64,000 nucleotides of DNA from Euryodendron excelsum (taxonomy: Eukaryota; Streptophyta; Magnoliopsida; Ericales; Pentaphylacaceae): the NCBI GenBank assembly GCA_033060915.1, contig CM065397.1, positions 14,696,001 to 14,760,000 on the forward strand, given 5' to 3'. The number at the start of each line of letters is the position of its first letter. The first letter of the stretch is position 1. Below, one piece after another: positions 22,769 to 34,100 of this stretch. A program made the position numbers and the translations under genes. The notes beneath the pieces were generated by a model. It was not told the DNA's origin and ran no database searches. It worked only from the letters and a program-made list of their open reading frames with translations.

Positions 22769-24246
22769 TGTTAACTTGAAATAACAACCAAGAGGGGTTG
22801 AATTGGGATTTAAAAACTTTATAGCAATAATCACGTATTAATAATGAATAAACAATGAAACATTAACACAATACAAGGTATATAATGTAGGCAAATTATG
22901 ATGATGTAGTAAATAAAAAACAGAGCATAAAAGAAAGAGACAACAAAGATTTACAGAGGTTCAACCCAATTCTTTACCTTCATCCTCTCTTTCTCGATTT
23001 TTTCGAAGGTATTTTCCACTATGTAAAAATCTTTACGCAGCTTACTAGTTGCTCAATGCCCAACCCACTCTTGTTACAAGAGTTCTACCTGAACTTTCAA
23101 TCCCAAGTGATGTTGTCCAAGATCATTCAATCTTACAATTGCATTACCCAAGCTACACTCAAGCTCACAAGGTTTACAATCTCATCCAAGTATAATACAA
23201 GGATTAGCTCATACAACAAACCCCCAAATGAATAAAAATATAGTATAAGATGTAATCAATGATTTTCACTTCTAGCACTTGATTTTGTGTTCTTCAACCA
23301 TATATATAACCATCCTTTAATTCTAACCGTTGGAGATGATTTTGGTATATTATAATACAAAATTGGTCTGTCAAGTAGTTCAAAAAATATGACTGTTATG
23401 TCCAGATTTTACTGTTTGGAGGTAAGGTGTCAACACTAGTGTTTGAGGTGTCGACCATTTCAGTAATTCCCAACAAATCAGTCTTTGTAGGTGTCGACCA
23501 GATTTTCATGGCGTTAACTATTTTTTGGATTGTTTTTCTTTATTTGCTCATTGTCTTCAAGGTGTTGACAAGAGCCATTAAAGGTGTCGACAAGAGCTTT
23601 AGTCTGAAGACATAAAGATAAGAACTTTTCAATGTGCCAACCATATCTTGATGTGTTAATAATAATTCTGAGCAAGTTGAGCCTTGAGCAAGGTGTTGAC
23701 CATATGTGTAGGGTGTCGACAATATCTGTGCAATTTTCTTCTTTTGAGGATCGAGGTTTTTCAACAATGTATCAATCATATTTGTATGGTGTCAACACTT
23801 TAGTCTTCAAATCTGCTTGAAATCCTTTGTTGTGTCAACACTTATATTTGCACTTCAGTCTTCAAGAATTGATTCCATGTCAACTTGAAAACTCTTTAAA
23901 TGATCTTGCTTGAGTGCTTTGATTCTCTAAATAACTTCTTGAATCCTCATACGATCTTCAGTCACTTCGAAATGCAATTAATCCAATATGTTGCTATATC
24001 AATCTTCAAGTTTTTCCATCCACGAATATATGCTTCCAAAGCTTGCTTTCTTTTCATCAATGAGTGTTTATCATCTTGAGCATATGAGTACCTAAATAAT
24101 CTTCTTGTTGAGTACTCAACCAATCAACTCAACCATGTAATCAATGACTCATAATATTATCTGCACACTTAATTAAAGTCATTAGATAACAATCATATAA
24201 TTTTGTTATCATCAAAATTAACATGGAGATCAACCTTAAGTTAACA
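22769..24246 (-). mobile_element. Solo LTR, Sirevirus-like, 1.48 kb
   Basis: The ends are tgttaactt and aagttaaca, a perfect 9-bp inverted terminal repeat. The insertion cuts a coding frame that can be followed on both sides. The flanks GGCCA and GGTCG agree at three of five positions and differ only by transitions, as an aged target duplication would. The plus-strand start contains accaagaggggttgaattggg, the same signature as at the PBS-proximal end of the LTR at 7222, so the element points to the minus strand. No internal region is present. Confidence 0.65.
23426..23850. repeat. Cluster of GGTGTCGAC-like words inside the LTR
   Basis: The words ggtgtcgac, ggtgttgac, ggtgtcaac and close variants occur about ten times, for example near 23426, 23448, 23491, 23561, 23585, 23692 and 23711. 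Spacing is irregular, so this is an interspersed motif array and not a clean tandem repeat. The core GTCGAC is palindromic. Confidence 0.55.
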
Positions 24247-24698
24247 GGTCGAGCTCCCATCTGAGAAAGAAGCGAGTTTTAAAGAAGGCTTTGAGAAAGC
24301 TGGAGATGATTATACTCAACAATTCTTAGGATGACGAACTCGATCTTCAAGGAAGGTTGGGCGGCTGACCTCACTTATTTCCCTTCCATTTCATCCCCCA
24401 AGTTCTAAACAGACTTGTTAATATTTTTAGAGTTTAGTTTTGATTTACTAACGATGTATAATTTTTTTACACAAACAAGATATTAAAATGTAACATGTTT
24501 TTTAAAATTCAAATATAATATACAAAAATATATTTAAATATACATGTTACATTCTAATATTTGATTATGAAAAATAAATTTAAACGGCGAATGCATCCAA
24601 ATTTTATTCTATCACTGGAGATTTTCGATGGAGTCCCTTTTTTATATTTGAAGGAAACTGCTATTAACAAGGAAATATCTCATTTATCCACGGAATGA

Positions 24699-24704
24699 CA
24701 CGTG
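24699..24704. promoter_or_regulatory. G-box CACGTG upstream of the PP2C gene
   Basis: CACGTG in the context gacacgtgatcag lies 460 bases upstream of the PP2C start codon. It is the most obvious regulatory word in the region before the CT-rich leader (24889-24945). No clear TATA box is visible at a suitable distance; plant genes with CT-rich leaders often lack one. Confidence 0.4.
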
Positions 24705-25073
24705 ATCAGACAGCATCTTCCCGACTTGACACGACGCCGTTCGCTTATGTCACCTAACTCTGCCTCGAATGGCGATTTACCAAATCGCAACGGCAAAAGG
24801 CGTTCCCCTCCCCCCTTTGAAAACGACCAGTTAGAAAGCTGCATTCGAGAGAAACAGATCCCACCACCCAAATCGCCACAAACATCTCCCTCTTTCTCTC
24901 TCTAAAAAAATCCCCTCTCTCTCTAAATCTCTACAGTGTGTTTCTGTTTCACTTTCATCTACTCTGTAAGCCTCTAAAACCCTAGAACCTTTCTCTCTGA
25001 TCTATTCGCTCCCGAAGTCAAACCCTAGACCTCCAAATAATCATTTAAAAGCCCTATTTTTCATTGCCATTGT

Positions 25074-25079
25074 ATGTAA
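25074..25079 (+). other. Minimal upstream ORF (ATG-TAA) in the PP2C leader
   Basis: A start codon followed directly by a stop, 85 bases before the main start. Start-stop elements can stall initiating ribosomes. It matters only if this part of the leader is retained; gtatgt here could also act as a splice donor. Confidence 0.4.
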
Positions 25080-25147
25080 TTTCTAATAGTTTTTCTGATC
25101 TGGGGAGAGGAATTTTTTAAAGTTAGGGTTTTAAAGAAGAGGTTGTG

Positions 25148-25177
25148 ATGGTTGAGAGTGATAATGGAGGGAAGTAA
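25148..25177 (+). other. Upstream ORF overlapping the PP2C start codon
   Basis: ATG at 25148 opens a 9-codon ORF ending TAA at 25175-25177, in a different frame from the PP2C start at 25164, so the two overlap by 14 bases. The upstream ATG has G at -3 and G at +4; the main ATG has A at -3 and G at +4. Both contexts are good, which suggests leaky scanning and a reduced basal translation rate. Confidence 0.5.
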
Positions 25178-28100
25178 AGTAGTGAATGGTGTGGAAAATG
25201 GGAGCTCGAGCGAGGGACGGCCTCCGAATCCGCTTGCCTCGACGTACCGGCAGTGTTTCAGCATTGCTGGTGTCGCGGATTCGCCGTGTAAGAAGTCCCT
25301 GGTTCGGCACCCATCTCTGGTGAGTCTCAATTGTCAGTTTGGTCGAAAGGCCTTGTCTTGTTGCTGTCTTTTGCGATTTTGGGCTATTTATGTTTGTGTC
25401 TGATTAGTGGATTCTTTTAAGTTGGTTTATGGCTGCAGTTAATACTTCTGATAACTTTTACACTATTTGATTTTGTTTAGCCCTTCTATTTTACTGCCGT
25501 ACTATTTTCTTTTAATTTTCAAGCGGTTTTTTATTGATTCTTCTTAGTAGATTTACTACCTGCTTGTTGTTGCTACCCCTTTAGTATTCTTTGTGATTTA
25601 TCAACTTTGTTACTTTTAAATTTTTTTAAAGGCTTGAGTACCTGCGTGCAGCATCTTTCTATCCTTTTTGGTTAAGGGTGCGGTGGTGGAGCAGAACATT
25701 CATCCAGGGGGGCAACCATTAATCACAACCCGAAATTTTATTTTCCCAACACTTGGGGACTCGACTTCCATATACAAATGTAATTTACGGAAAATGCTAT
25801 TCTTCCATAAAATTTGTACCGAAAACTACTCCAAAATGATGTGGTGATGACACTTTTATAATTAAAAGCTATCATTACGGGTGTTTTATTTTAAACTGAA
25901 AGGTTTGAATTTAACTACATCCCTTTGTACATGAATTTTGTATAAATTTTATGTATGTATAGCATTACCCATATGTACATAAGCTTATGTATAACATATA
26001 AAGGGAACTTTTGAAGGAAAATAACTTTTTTAAGTGTGGTGTTCATAAATTTTAGGGGGACAATATTTAAAAAAGAAATGTAAAAATAGAATTTTTACTA
26101 TTTCATGGCCCCGTCTGAGCCTTAATTGGCTCTGCCCCTATAAGGATGAATGTGATCCTTTTAAGTGTCATGCATTGTGTTTGTGGAACAGTTATTGTTA
26201 TTGTCTTAATCTAATATTTTTGGCAATGGTCAAATAACCTGGTTCATCTGATGCGAAATTATATTACCTCTATGGTTATTGTTAAATGTGTTAAATGACC
26301 TGCTTTGTTCGAGCAAGATTAGTTCTATGTCGTTCGACTAATCTTTGATACATGACATTGTGCATACTAGTTCGCATTCAACATATTGTGATGATTAGGA
26401 CAATACTCGGCAGTATGGTGTTGTTCTAGATTATTCTTCTAATGACTTGAGCCATATAGGCTAGGCTAGCTTCATAGTTTAGACGTGTATATGCATATAC
26501 ATATGTATCTATAGAATCTTATGATATGTACTAGCGCTTGCAGATGTTTCTTGGGGTTCTGCAGTGATCCCTAAGAGAGTTAAGAGTCTTTTGGAAGATA
26601 CTAGTTTATCATAGGCTCATATTGTGGTGGTATTGCACTGAATGTAGGTCAAGGAGTGCCTATAAATATATAGATGTTCCTTGGTATTCAACAAATCCAA
26701 GAGTCTTGTAAATATTACTTTATGAAATATAAGTCCTCCACTTTTAGTGTACCATTTTGTGAGTGAGTAAGTATTCCGTGATACTGGTTTGTGGGTGAGT
26801 TGCTTTGAGCGTTTTTGTGAGTGACACGACGTATACACCATTGATTGAGGCATCAACGATTAATTTATTTGTTTTGATAAGTATCAATGATTGGTATATA
26901 TGTCGAAGGAAAGTAATTGCTAGCATAGGTAGCTTCATTTTTTTTGTTCTTCTTTTGGATAAGTAAGATATCATTAAAAATGCATCAATAGCAATCTTCG
27001 AGTACCAACTATACAAAACTGTCAAAAATTTATTGTTCAATTTATAGGATAGTTCTTCAACCCTATCAAAAGTCCTTTGATTATGCTCTCTCCAAATGAT
27101 CCACGTCAAACATAAAGACGCCAAAAGCCAAGCCTTCTTCCTTCTCTTCCCCACTCTCCCCTTCTTCATCAATGTTTAAAACATCACCCAAAGTTCCCTT
27201 ACCTCCGTGCAGTGAATGAGAACCTGATCTAATTCACCATCTTCGATACTAATTTCTAGATTTTGATCTCTTTTTGAGATTATATATTTTAGAATGTTGA
27301 AGTAGTTATTGTGGAGTGCTGGGAATAAATAACAAAAGACTTTATATTTCTTTTCCATGAAGTAAAACTTGAATTCATAAAAAACAATAGTCTGCTACCT
27401 CGATAACATGTGCTGTTACTTGTTGATAACTATATTCGAGTTGAGTGATATCAGCATTTAGGTGTTTTCTGTTTATTTATATACACCAGAAATTACATAT
27501 ATTTTTGTATTTTTCTTGTCTTCGGTTTTCATGCGGATTAAGGTTTTGACAAAAATTTGCCAGGTGAAGACAAAGACATCAAGTATTTCTATTGAACCAA
27601 TACTGAGCGTAGAAGATCATGTGACTGAGTTCATTCCTATTCTTCGCTCTGGAGCATGGGCAGACGTTGGATTTCGCTCTAGTATGGAGGATGTATATGT
27701 TTGTGTTGACAATTTTATGCATGAATATGGGGTCAAGAATTTCAATGAAGGGCCCAATGCCTTCTATGGGGTATTTTTCTTCTCTTGCTCTACTTGTGGA
27801 CCTACATGTTTTTTTGGTCTAAAAAGGGTGGCACTATTGCTGTTGTAATGATCAAGACCAGTCTTTTAGTGCATGTGATGTTAAAAGCATTTATGATCCT
27901 TGTATAGGGTGAGTGGGTGACTTACTTGTTCTTGGTGTTCTTGGTTTTTGTCAATTTTTAATCAGATGTGTTCTTTTTTTTTTTTTTTTATATAAAAATT
28001 GTTCTCCTTTTTTATTATCTCTAAACATTCTTGAATTAAAGCTAAATAGGATGGCTAAAGCTGTAATTTTCAAATAGGTTGATTATGATAGTAAGTTGCT

Positions 28101-31100
28101 GAGAAAATTAAATGGAGGCAGCATTTGGATGAATTTTTTTTAAAGGCACTTTTGAGATGCAAAATGTGCAGATTTGTAGGTTGGTTATGGCTAAAGCGTT
28201 GTTGTTGAGGGTGATTTAGGACAATGGCTAGTTGAAGGTTGAAAATATCAAAACCGTACACTGCTGATAGCATACAACAAAATGTGACAAGAAGTTAAAT
28301 CAAGGACTTCTTGCGGAAAACCTGTCAAGAAAAATTAGTATAGGGAAAGATGAGAATGACTTTCCTAGTTAGGGTGTCATAGCGTATTGACAATTGCTAG
28401 AAGCCTCGAATGAAAATATTACATACTCTTCTTCATGGATTCCTTTCATAGGTGTCTTTGGAAGGAGCTTTGCTCTCTGCTTTTGGTAGTTTGGTGAAGC
28501 TGACCAGATTCATGCAAGGGCAAAAGCTGCCTTGGACAAGGAGTTTCAGGAAAATAAATTGCTTGGAGCTTTAGTTGAGATGGTGTATCTTGGAGACATT
28601 GATATAAGCTTTTAGTTCCTGCAAGGGCATTATATGTGCCGAAGTAGGCAATGGGTTGATGCTGTAGATTTAGTGGGATCCTAGAGGTTATGTCTAGATG
28701 CTGACAATTTTCCTCGGGGCGGAGGACATTGTACATTCATGATCCTTATGAACTAGAATGCTTTCATTTTCTATTGCTAAGATAGACTTCCTAGTGTTGG
28801 TTGTTCTTGTGGCCATGATCTCACTAGCTACTCTTTGTTATTTTCATTTGATTGCGAAGGAGAGTTTTGTGTGGATTCATCCCTTATTAGTTATCCCTCG
28901 ATTGTCCTCATTCACGCTGAGCAAGAGTTCTTATGTTCATGAGCAAAATTTAAAACCTAGTCAATGTGCCATGAAAAATAAACCTATATTCTTTTTAGGT
29001 ACATAGAAAAAAAAGAAATCAAAACAGATTACATTCTTAAGTATGCAGTTCCCACCATATCAGCCACCACTAGTGGATTAACGGTAGGAGGGGGGTCTGC
29101 AAAAACCACTAGTAATTGATCTTGGTTTGCTCCCATACTTGCCATTTATCTGCGCACTTGTTACCTTCCCTCAATATGTGCTTTAGGTTGGGAAATTGGA
29201 AGTAGGGGACTAACTGAAGAAAGTTGGAAAATTTGTTTGTACCAAAATGGTTAGTCGTTAATGACCAGAAAGCTATCACTGATGTGGAAAACTTGAGTTA
29301 ACCTACCAAAGTGGACTTGGTGGATCCACAACTCTAATTGTAGGAATTATAACTGTTACAAGGATGCAAACGCTAGACGGTGGTTCAGAACAATATGAAT
29401 TATGTGCATCGGAAGAAAAATGAAGCTCTAAAAATGGTTGGGTTGAGAGTTTGAGAAATTTGAAGATGGACAGATAGAGACATTTGAAGATGGAGAGCCA
29501 AATTGAGGTAAAAGGTATCAGGTTCATTAATTGATTTGAAGGTCTAGGGCTCAAAATTTACATCACGGAACAAAATTTCCTTTTATTTCCATTGAAACGA
29601 CCAAAACGTTTCCATTTATTAAGAAACAGACATGAAACATTAGTGAGACCATCAAAAAGACTGAGCATGGACAGGGAAGACTAATCACAACTAGTTGTTT
29701 AAATTTTCTCCCATCAAAATGCCTGAAATGTTTCTGTTTCTTAAGAAACCAACACAAAACATTAGTGGAATACCAAAATTACAATGGTTTTACAGAATTA
29801 TATTGAAATGCATTGAAATGCATCCAAACACTATGAAACATATCGAATTAATGAGTTGTTTCGACACCCCCTATTAGGATTTAGGAATGTCCACCAAGGG
29901 TAATTTTTTTGTCGCTTTCCTTCCGTTTCCAAGCTTACTGAAACAGCACACAATGAAATTATGATCCTTGCTTGTAGCTGCTTTTTTCTTATTTTATTTT
30001 CAAATTAATATTGCAATATCGTAATTGATGATATATATGTTATTTGATTGAAGCTTTTATTTGTCACTATTATTAATTTTGGCCAAAATTTTCAGATCCT
30101 TATTTGAGAAATAATGCATTAAAGAAACACATAAACTCAAAAATTATCTTGTGATCATTTAGTAATAACATTAAGATAGTATACATGTTATAAATATAAA
30201 TCTTAATTCTGAACTCAATTCCTTCAATCATTAATGAAATTACTAAAATTAATTTTCTAACTATTTTTTATACATATTAAAATTTACTATTCAATGCTAT
30301 CATAGTTTTCTCTAAATTTAAAGGATTCTATAGCCCACAAATATGTTCAATTATTAATTTACTAGCTTTAGAAATAAACATGGATGGACGTTAATTCCTG
30401 TGTCCTTATGTTTTCACATTTTTTCTCTGTTTCCATCATGTTTTCAAAACGTTTCTGTTTCTGAGCCATCTAAACCAGTACATCAAAATGAAATTTTGAT
30501 GCTTTTTTACATCATTCATATAGTACTTGCAAGGAGGCGATGCTGCAGAACAAAAACTTGGAGGATGAAACTCTTACATGTGTGATGAAGGAGCTGATGA
30601 AAATGGGTTCCTTTTATGAGTGTACAACTGAGGCATCCTACAAATGTAGTGGTTTATATAAATCAACCAAGCTCTCTAATTTAAAGTAGAAGCTATTCAA
30701 GAGAGCAAATGGTCCGAATCTAATTTAGATTAAGGATAGCATATCTGCATCAAATATCTAATTTGGTCAGAAGTCGAAGAGTAGAGTGAGCATGTGTGTG
30801 ATTTAAGGTAGTTAATATTGTAGTGAATTAACTTATAAAAAAGAAGATTAGAGTGAATTTGGAGCACCTTCATTAATTGGTGATTTTGAACACACGACGC
30901 CACAAAAAAGGACATGTTTCCCCCTTTTTTTTGGTTTTTGGGTTTGGGGAAGGTGAAGAGGAGAGAAAAGGGAGAAGGAGGGGGGGGGGGGGGGGGGGGG
31001 GGGGGTTGTTGGATGACAAGAAGGCATTGGAAAGAAATTATTGTAGGGAATAAGGAGGTTTTCAATCATATTAGGAGGTTCAATTGATATGTTGATGGAT

Positions 31101-34100
31101 CGAGCAAAAGTGGAGGCAATGAAAGGAAATGAATTGTTCATTCAGAAACTAGGGCTTTTATATATGTGTTTCTGGTTTGTGAGCTAGGTGATTGTACATA
31201 TGGCTTGGGATTGCAAGTTACATGATGCTAGTTTCTAAGGATGGCCATTTAAAATTTTTAAACAGAAGTGATTGGGATGGAAATACAAAAAGATGGTAGT
31301 ACTCTTTTGACTGTTGAATGGAAGCGAACTTTCAAAAAGTCAGCTACACCATGTTAGAGTGTTGGTGTTGATCATTATTCTTTCTACTGTTAGTTGTTGA
31401 TTTTGTCTACCAAGAAGAGCCTATTTTGCTACGATGCAAGATCGGAAAAAATTTAATAGTGTCCCGAGTTGTAAAGGTAGCTTGCAAGTCTAAGTGCTTG
31501 ACTAAAGGACCTTAACTTTTATGAAGTCATTTGGAAAGCATAGCCATAGTCTGAAAATCAGTGGCACATATGTCTCGATCACTTCCCTTACTTTTTTTAA
31601 CAACTTCTCTGTCCTTGATCTCCCTAAATTTCCAGAAACTGCCTCATCTCCAATTTTATGCAACATAAGTAGCCTTTAAATTAGCCATCTTGTGCTACTG
31701 ATCTGATGCTCTGACACTGTTTGCTGCTTTTTCATTTCCATCACTAGCTGATTCGTTCAATGGCAAATATCACGGTGGCCTATATCATGGCTCTCTTATA
31801 TCAACCTAACTGACCAAACTAATGGATATACCCCAATAACCACACTATTGTAACCAGAGTGGTAGTAATGCTGTTGCTACATTTTCCAGTTGGGGTGGCA
31901 TGTGTAGGAATATAGGCATTGGCAACTGGATCCGTTATCTCGATTATATGCTTCCATTTTTTTTTTTTTTTAATTCTCCCTGATGGAGGCAATTGACCAA
32001 CTTTAGCAACTCCACAGGTTAAAATGCATACTATATTGGGGATGTGAAATATTGAAAGTTCTCTTTTTCTCGGCAGAATTTTTCTTCTCTAGGAACTAGG
32101 ATGTTGATTTGAAAATTCAATGTGACAATTCCTATTAGTGAAAATCCTTATTCCTGCGTTATAGTTCTCAAATCAAAACACTAAAAGTCTGCAAGTGGTT
32201 GTGTTTGGTTTTAAAACCCTTCTTTTTCTAGAGCCTTGATGAAGCTCATTGTGTTTGGGTTATGGTATCTGGAGATTGATTTTCTTGTTGAAAATAACTT
32301 GTAAGGCTGTTTGCAATATTGAGGCCTTACTTCTTTGGGATTAGAATTTTACTCTTCTTTGTGAATGATAATGAATAAATCATATGAGTCTATTGTTAAT
32401 TGAATTGGGAAAATAATTTAGTTTGTTGGTCATGATTTTTGCTGAGAATGCTGTAATCACATGTTGGGAATGTCACCCTTTGACCTATATTGGTTGCCAT
32501 TTGTTGGTTTGTTTTTCTTGAGGAAACAACCCTTAGTTGCAATTTCGTTAATTCTTTAGTATTGATCACCTCTTTACCAAGAGTAAGCTTGCTAGCTAAC
32601 TGCTTGGAAATGAATAATTGATGAGTATATTATGTATATGACTTTCTGTATTGGATGTATTTGCATGACCACCAAGGCACCTGAGATAGTGTGTAGGACA
32701 TTGCAACTGAACAAGTCATGTAGTGTGTTGTTAATTCAATTGGGCTAATAATTTAATTTTTTGTTCATGATTTTTGCTGAGAATGATATAATCATGTGTG
32801 GAAAGTCGCCTTTTGACCTGAATTGGTTGCCATTTATCAACTCTTCATCAAGAGCAAGCTTTCTAGCTAATTATTTGTCAAGGACTTAAAAAAAAGGTGT
32901 AAGCTTGCTAGCTAACTGCCTGGAAATGTATAAATGGTGAATTTAGTTGTGATAATACTACATAAAACATATATAGCTTTCTATATGGGATGAATTTTCA
33001 TGACAACCAAGCACCTGACATAGAATGTATGGCATTGCGCCCAGTTGATATTTACAGCTGTCATTTAAGCTTGCTAGGTGTCTCAAAAATTGTGTTGTTG
33101 TGATGTGGAAGGTAGTGGTCTAAGACAGATTTTCGGACCAATAATTTTTTTTATCCTTCCAGTAAATTACCTTAAAGATCTGTATTGACAACTATTTTCT
33201 TGCTCTTTTACTTTTAAAAGCAAGAAAAGTAAGTCCAGGATGTTATGTAAATGGTTCCTTAATTAGTGGTCAAATGTTGTGTATTCTACATGCAAATATT
33301 GAGCAGGATCATGAAATAGTGTATGTGAATATGAGAGCATTAGTTTGACATACCTTGTGTCTGCTGGCTTATTCTAATAATGGGCAATTCAATATTAAAA
33401 CGTCCTTGGTTGCCTCAGGTTTTTGATGGACATGGAGGAAAGCATGCAGCTGACTTTGCATGCAACCATTTGCCAAGACTCATAGTTGAGGATGAAGACT
33501 TCCCAAGGGAAATTGAGAGGGCTGTTGCTTCAGCATTTCTTCAAACAGACACTGCTTTTGCGGAAGCTTGCTCATTGGATGCTACCCTTGCTTCTGGTAC
33601 CACCGCATTGGCAGCTCTTGTTTTTGGGAGGTCAGGGTTTTACATCCACATCTATCAAATAAACATTAGAGATTATCTTCCAATCATGAATAACGATGAT
33701 GCCTACTTCTAAAAAAAATCTGAAATAACATCTTCAGCCTGTGTGGTAGGGGTATTTGTTTTGTGTTTCTTGTTTTGATAATTTTATTCATTTCTGTAAC
33801 TTTTTTGCCCATTAGCTTTGTTTTTTCCCTCTCGTCTAGAACGCAATTGGAGTAGGTAGCCGGGCCCCAATACCTGGGATAAGGGTTGTTGGAGGATATA
33901 CCTTTTTTATTTCATTTCTTAATTGAACACTCATGATTAACCAGGAATGGAAAAATAGAAAAACCTCATGAGCTAAAGGTCCTTGTGCCTATTCCAACTT
34001 AGCTCTTTTACTTGATATCTCCTGTATTTGTGTGCATGCACTGATGCATACATGTACATAGACATGTACACTAGGAACGCATGCAGACATGCACTGTGGT

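Larger units (their letters stand above)
20991..24420 (+). pseudogene. Decayed plant retroelement gag-like ORF, interrupted by a solo LTR
   Basis: Plus-strand frames between about 21360 and 22768 contain Ser/Pro/Glu-rich linkers with many stops. They end in a coiled-coil segment (about 22621-22768) reading KVELKKSKGFMASILAKF and QELIKAKEEIEKMKA. After the inserted LTR (22769-24246) the frame resumes with LPSEKEASFKEGFEKAGDDY and, after a frameshift, FKEGWAADL. This end resembles the KEGF...FKEGW C-terminus common in plant gypsy-type 'putative transposon' proteins. The family assignment is from memory; the gene is clearly dead. Confidence 0.5.

Noticed and set aside
30730..31141. Two minus-strand ORFs with polyproline stretches
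   Set aside because: They exist only because the G26 homopolymer reads as proline codons; they lie within PP2C intron 2 and have no other protein feature.
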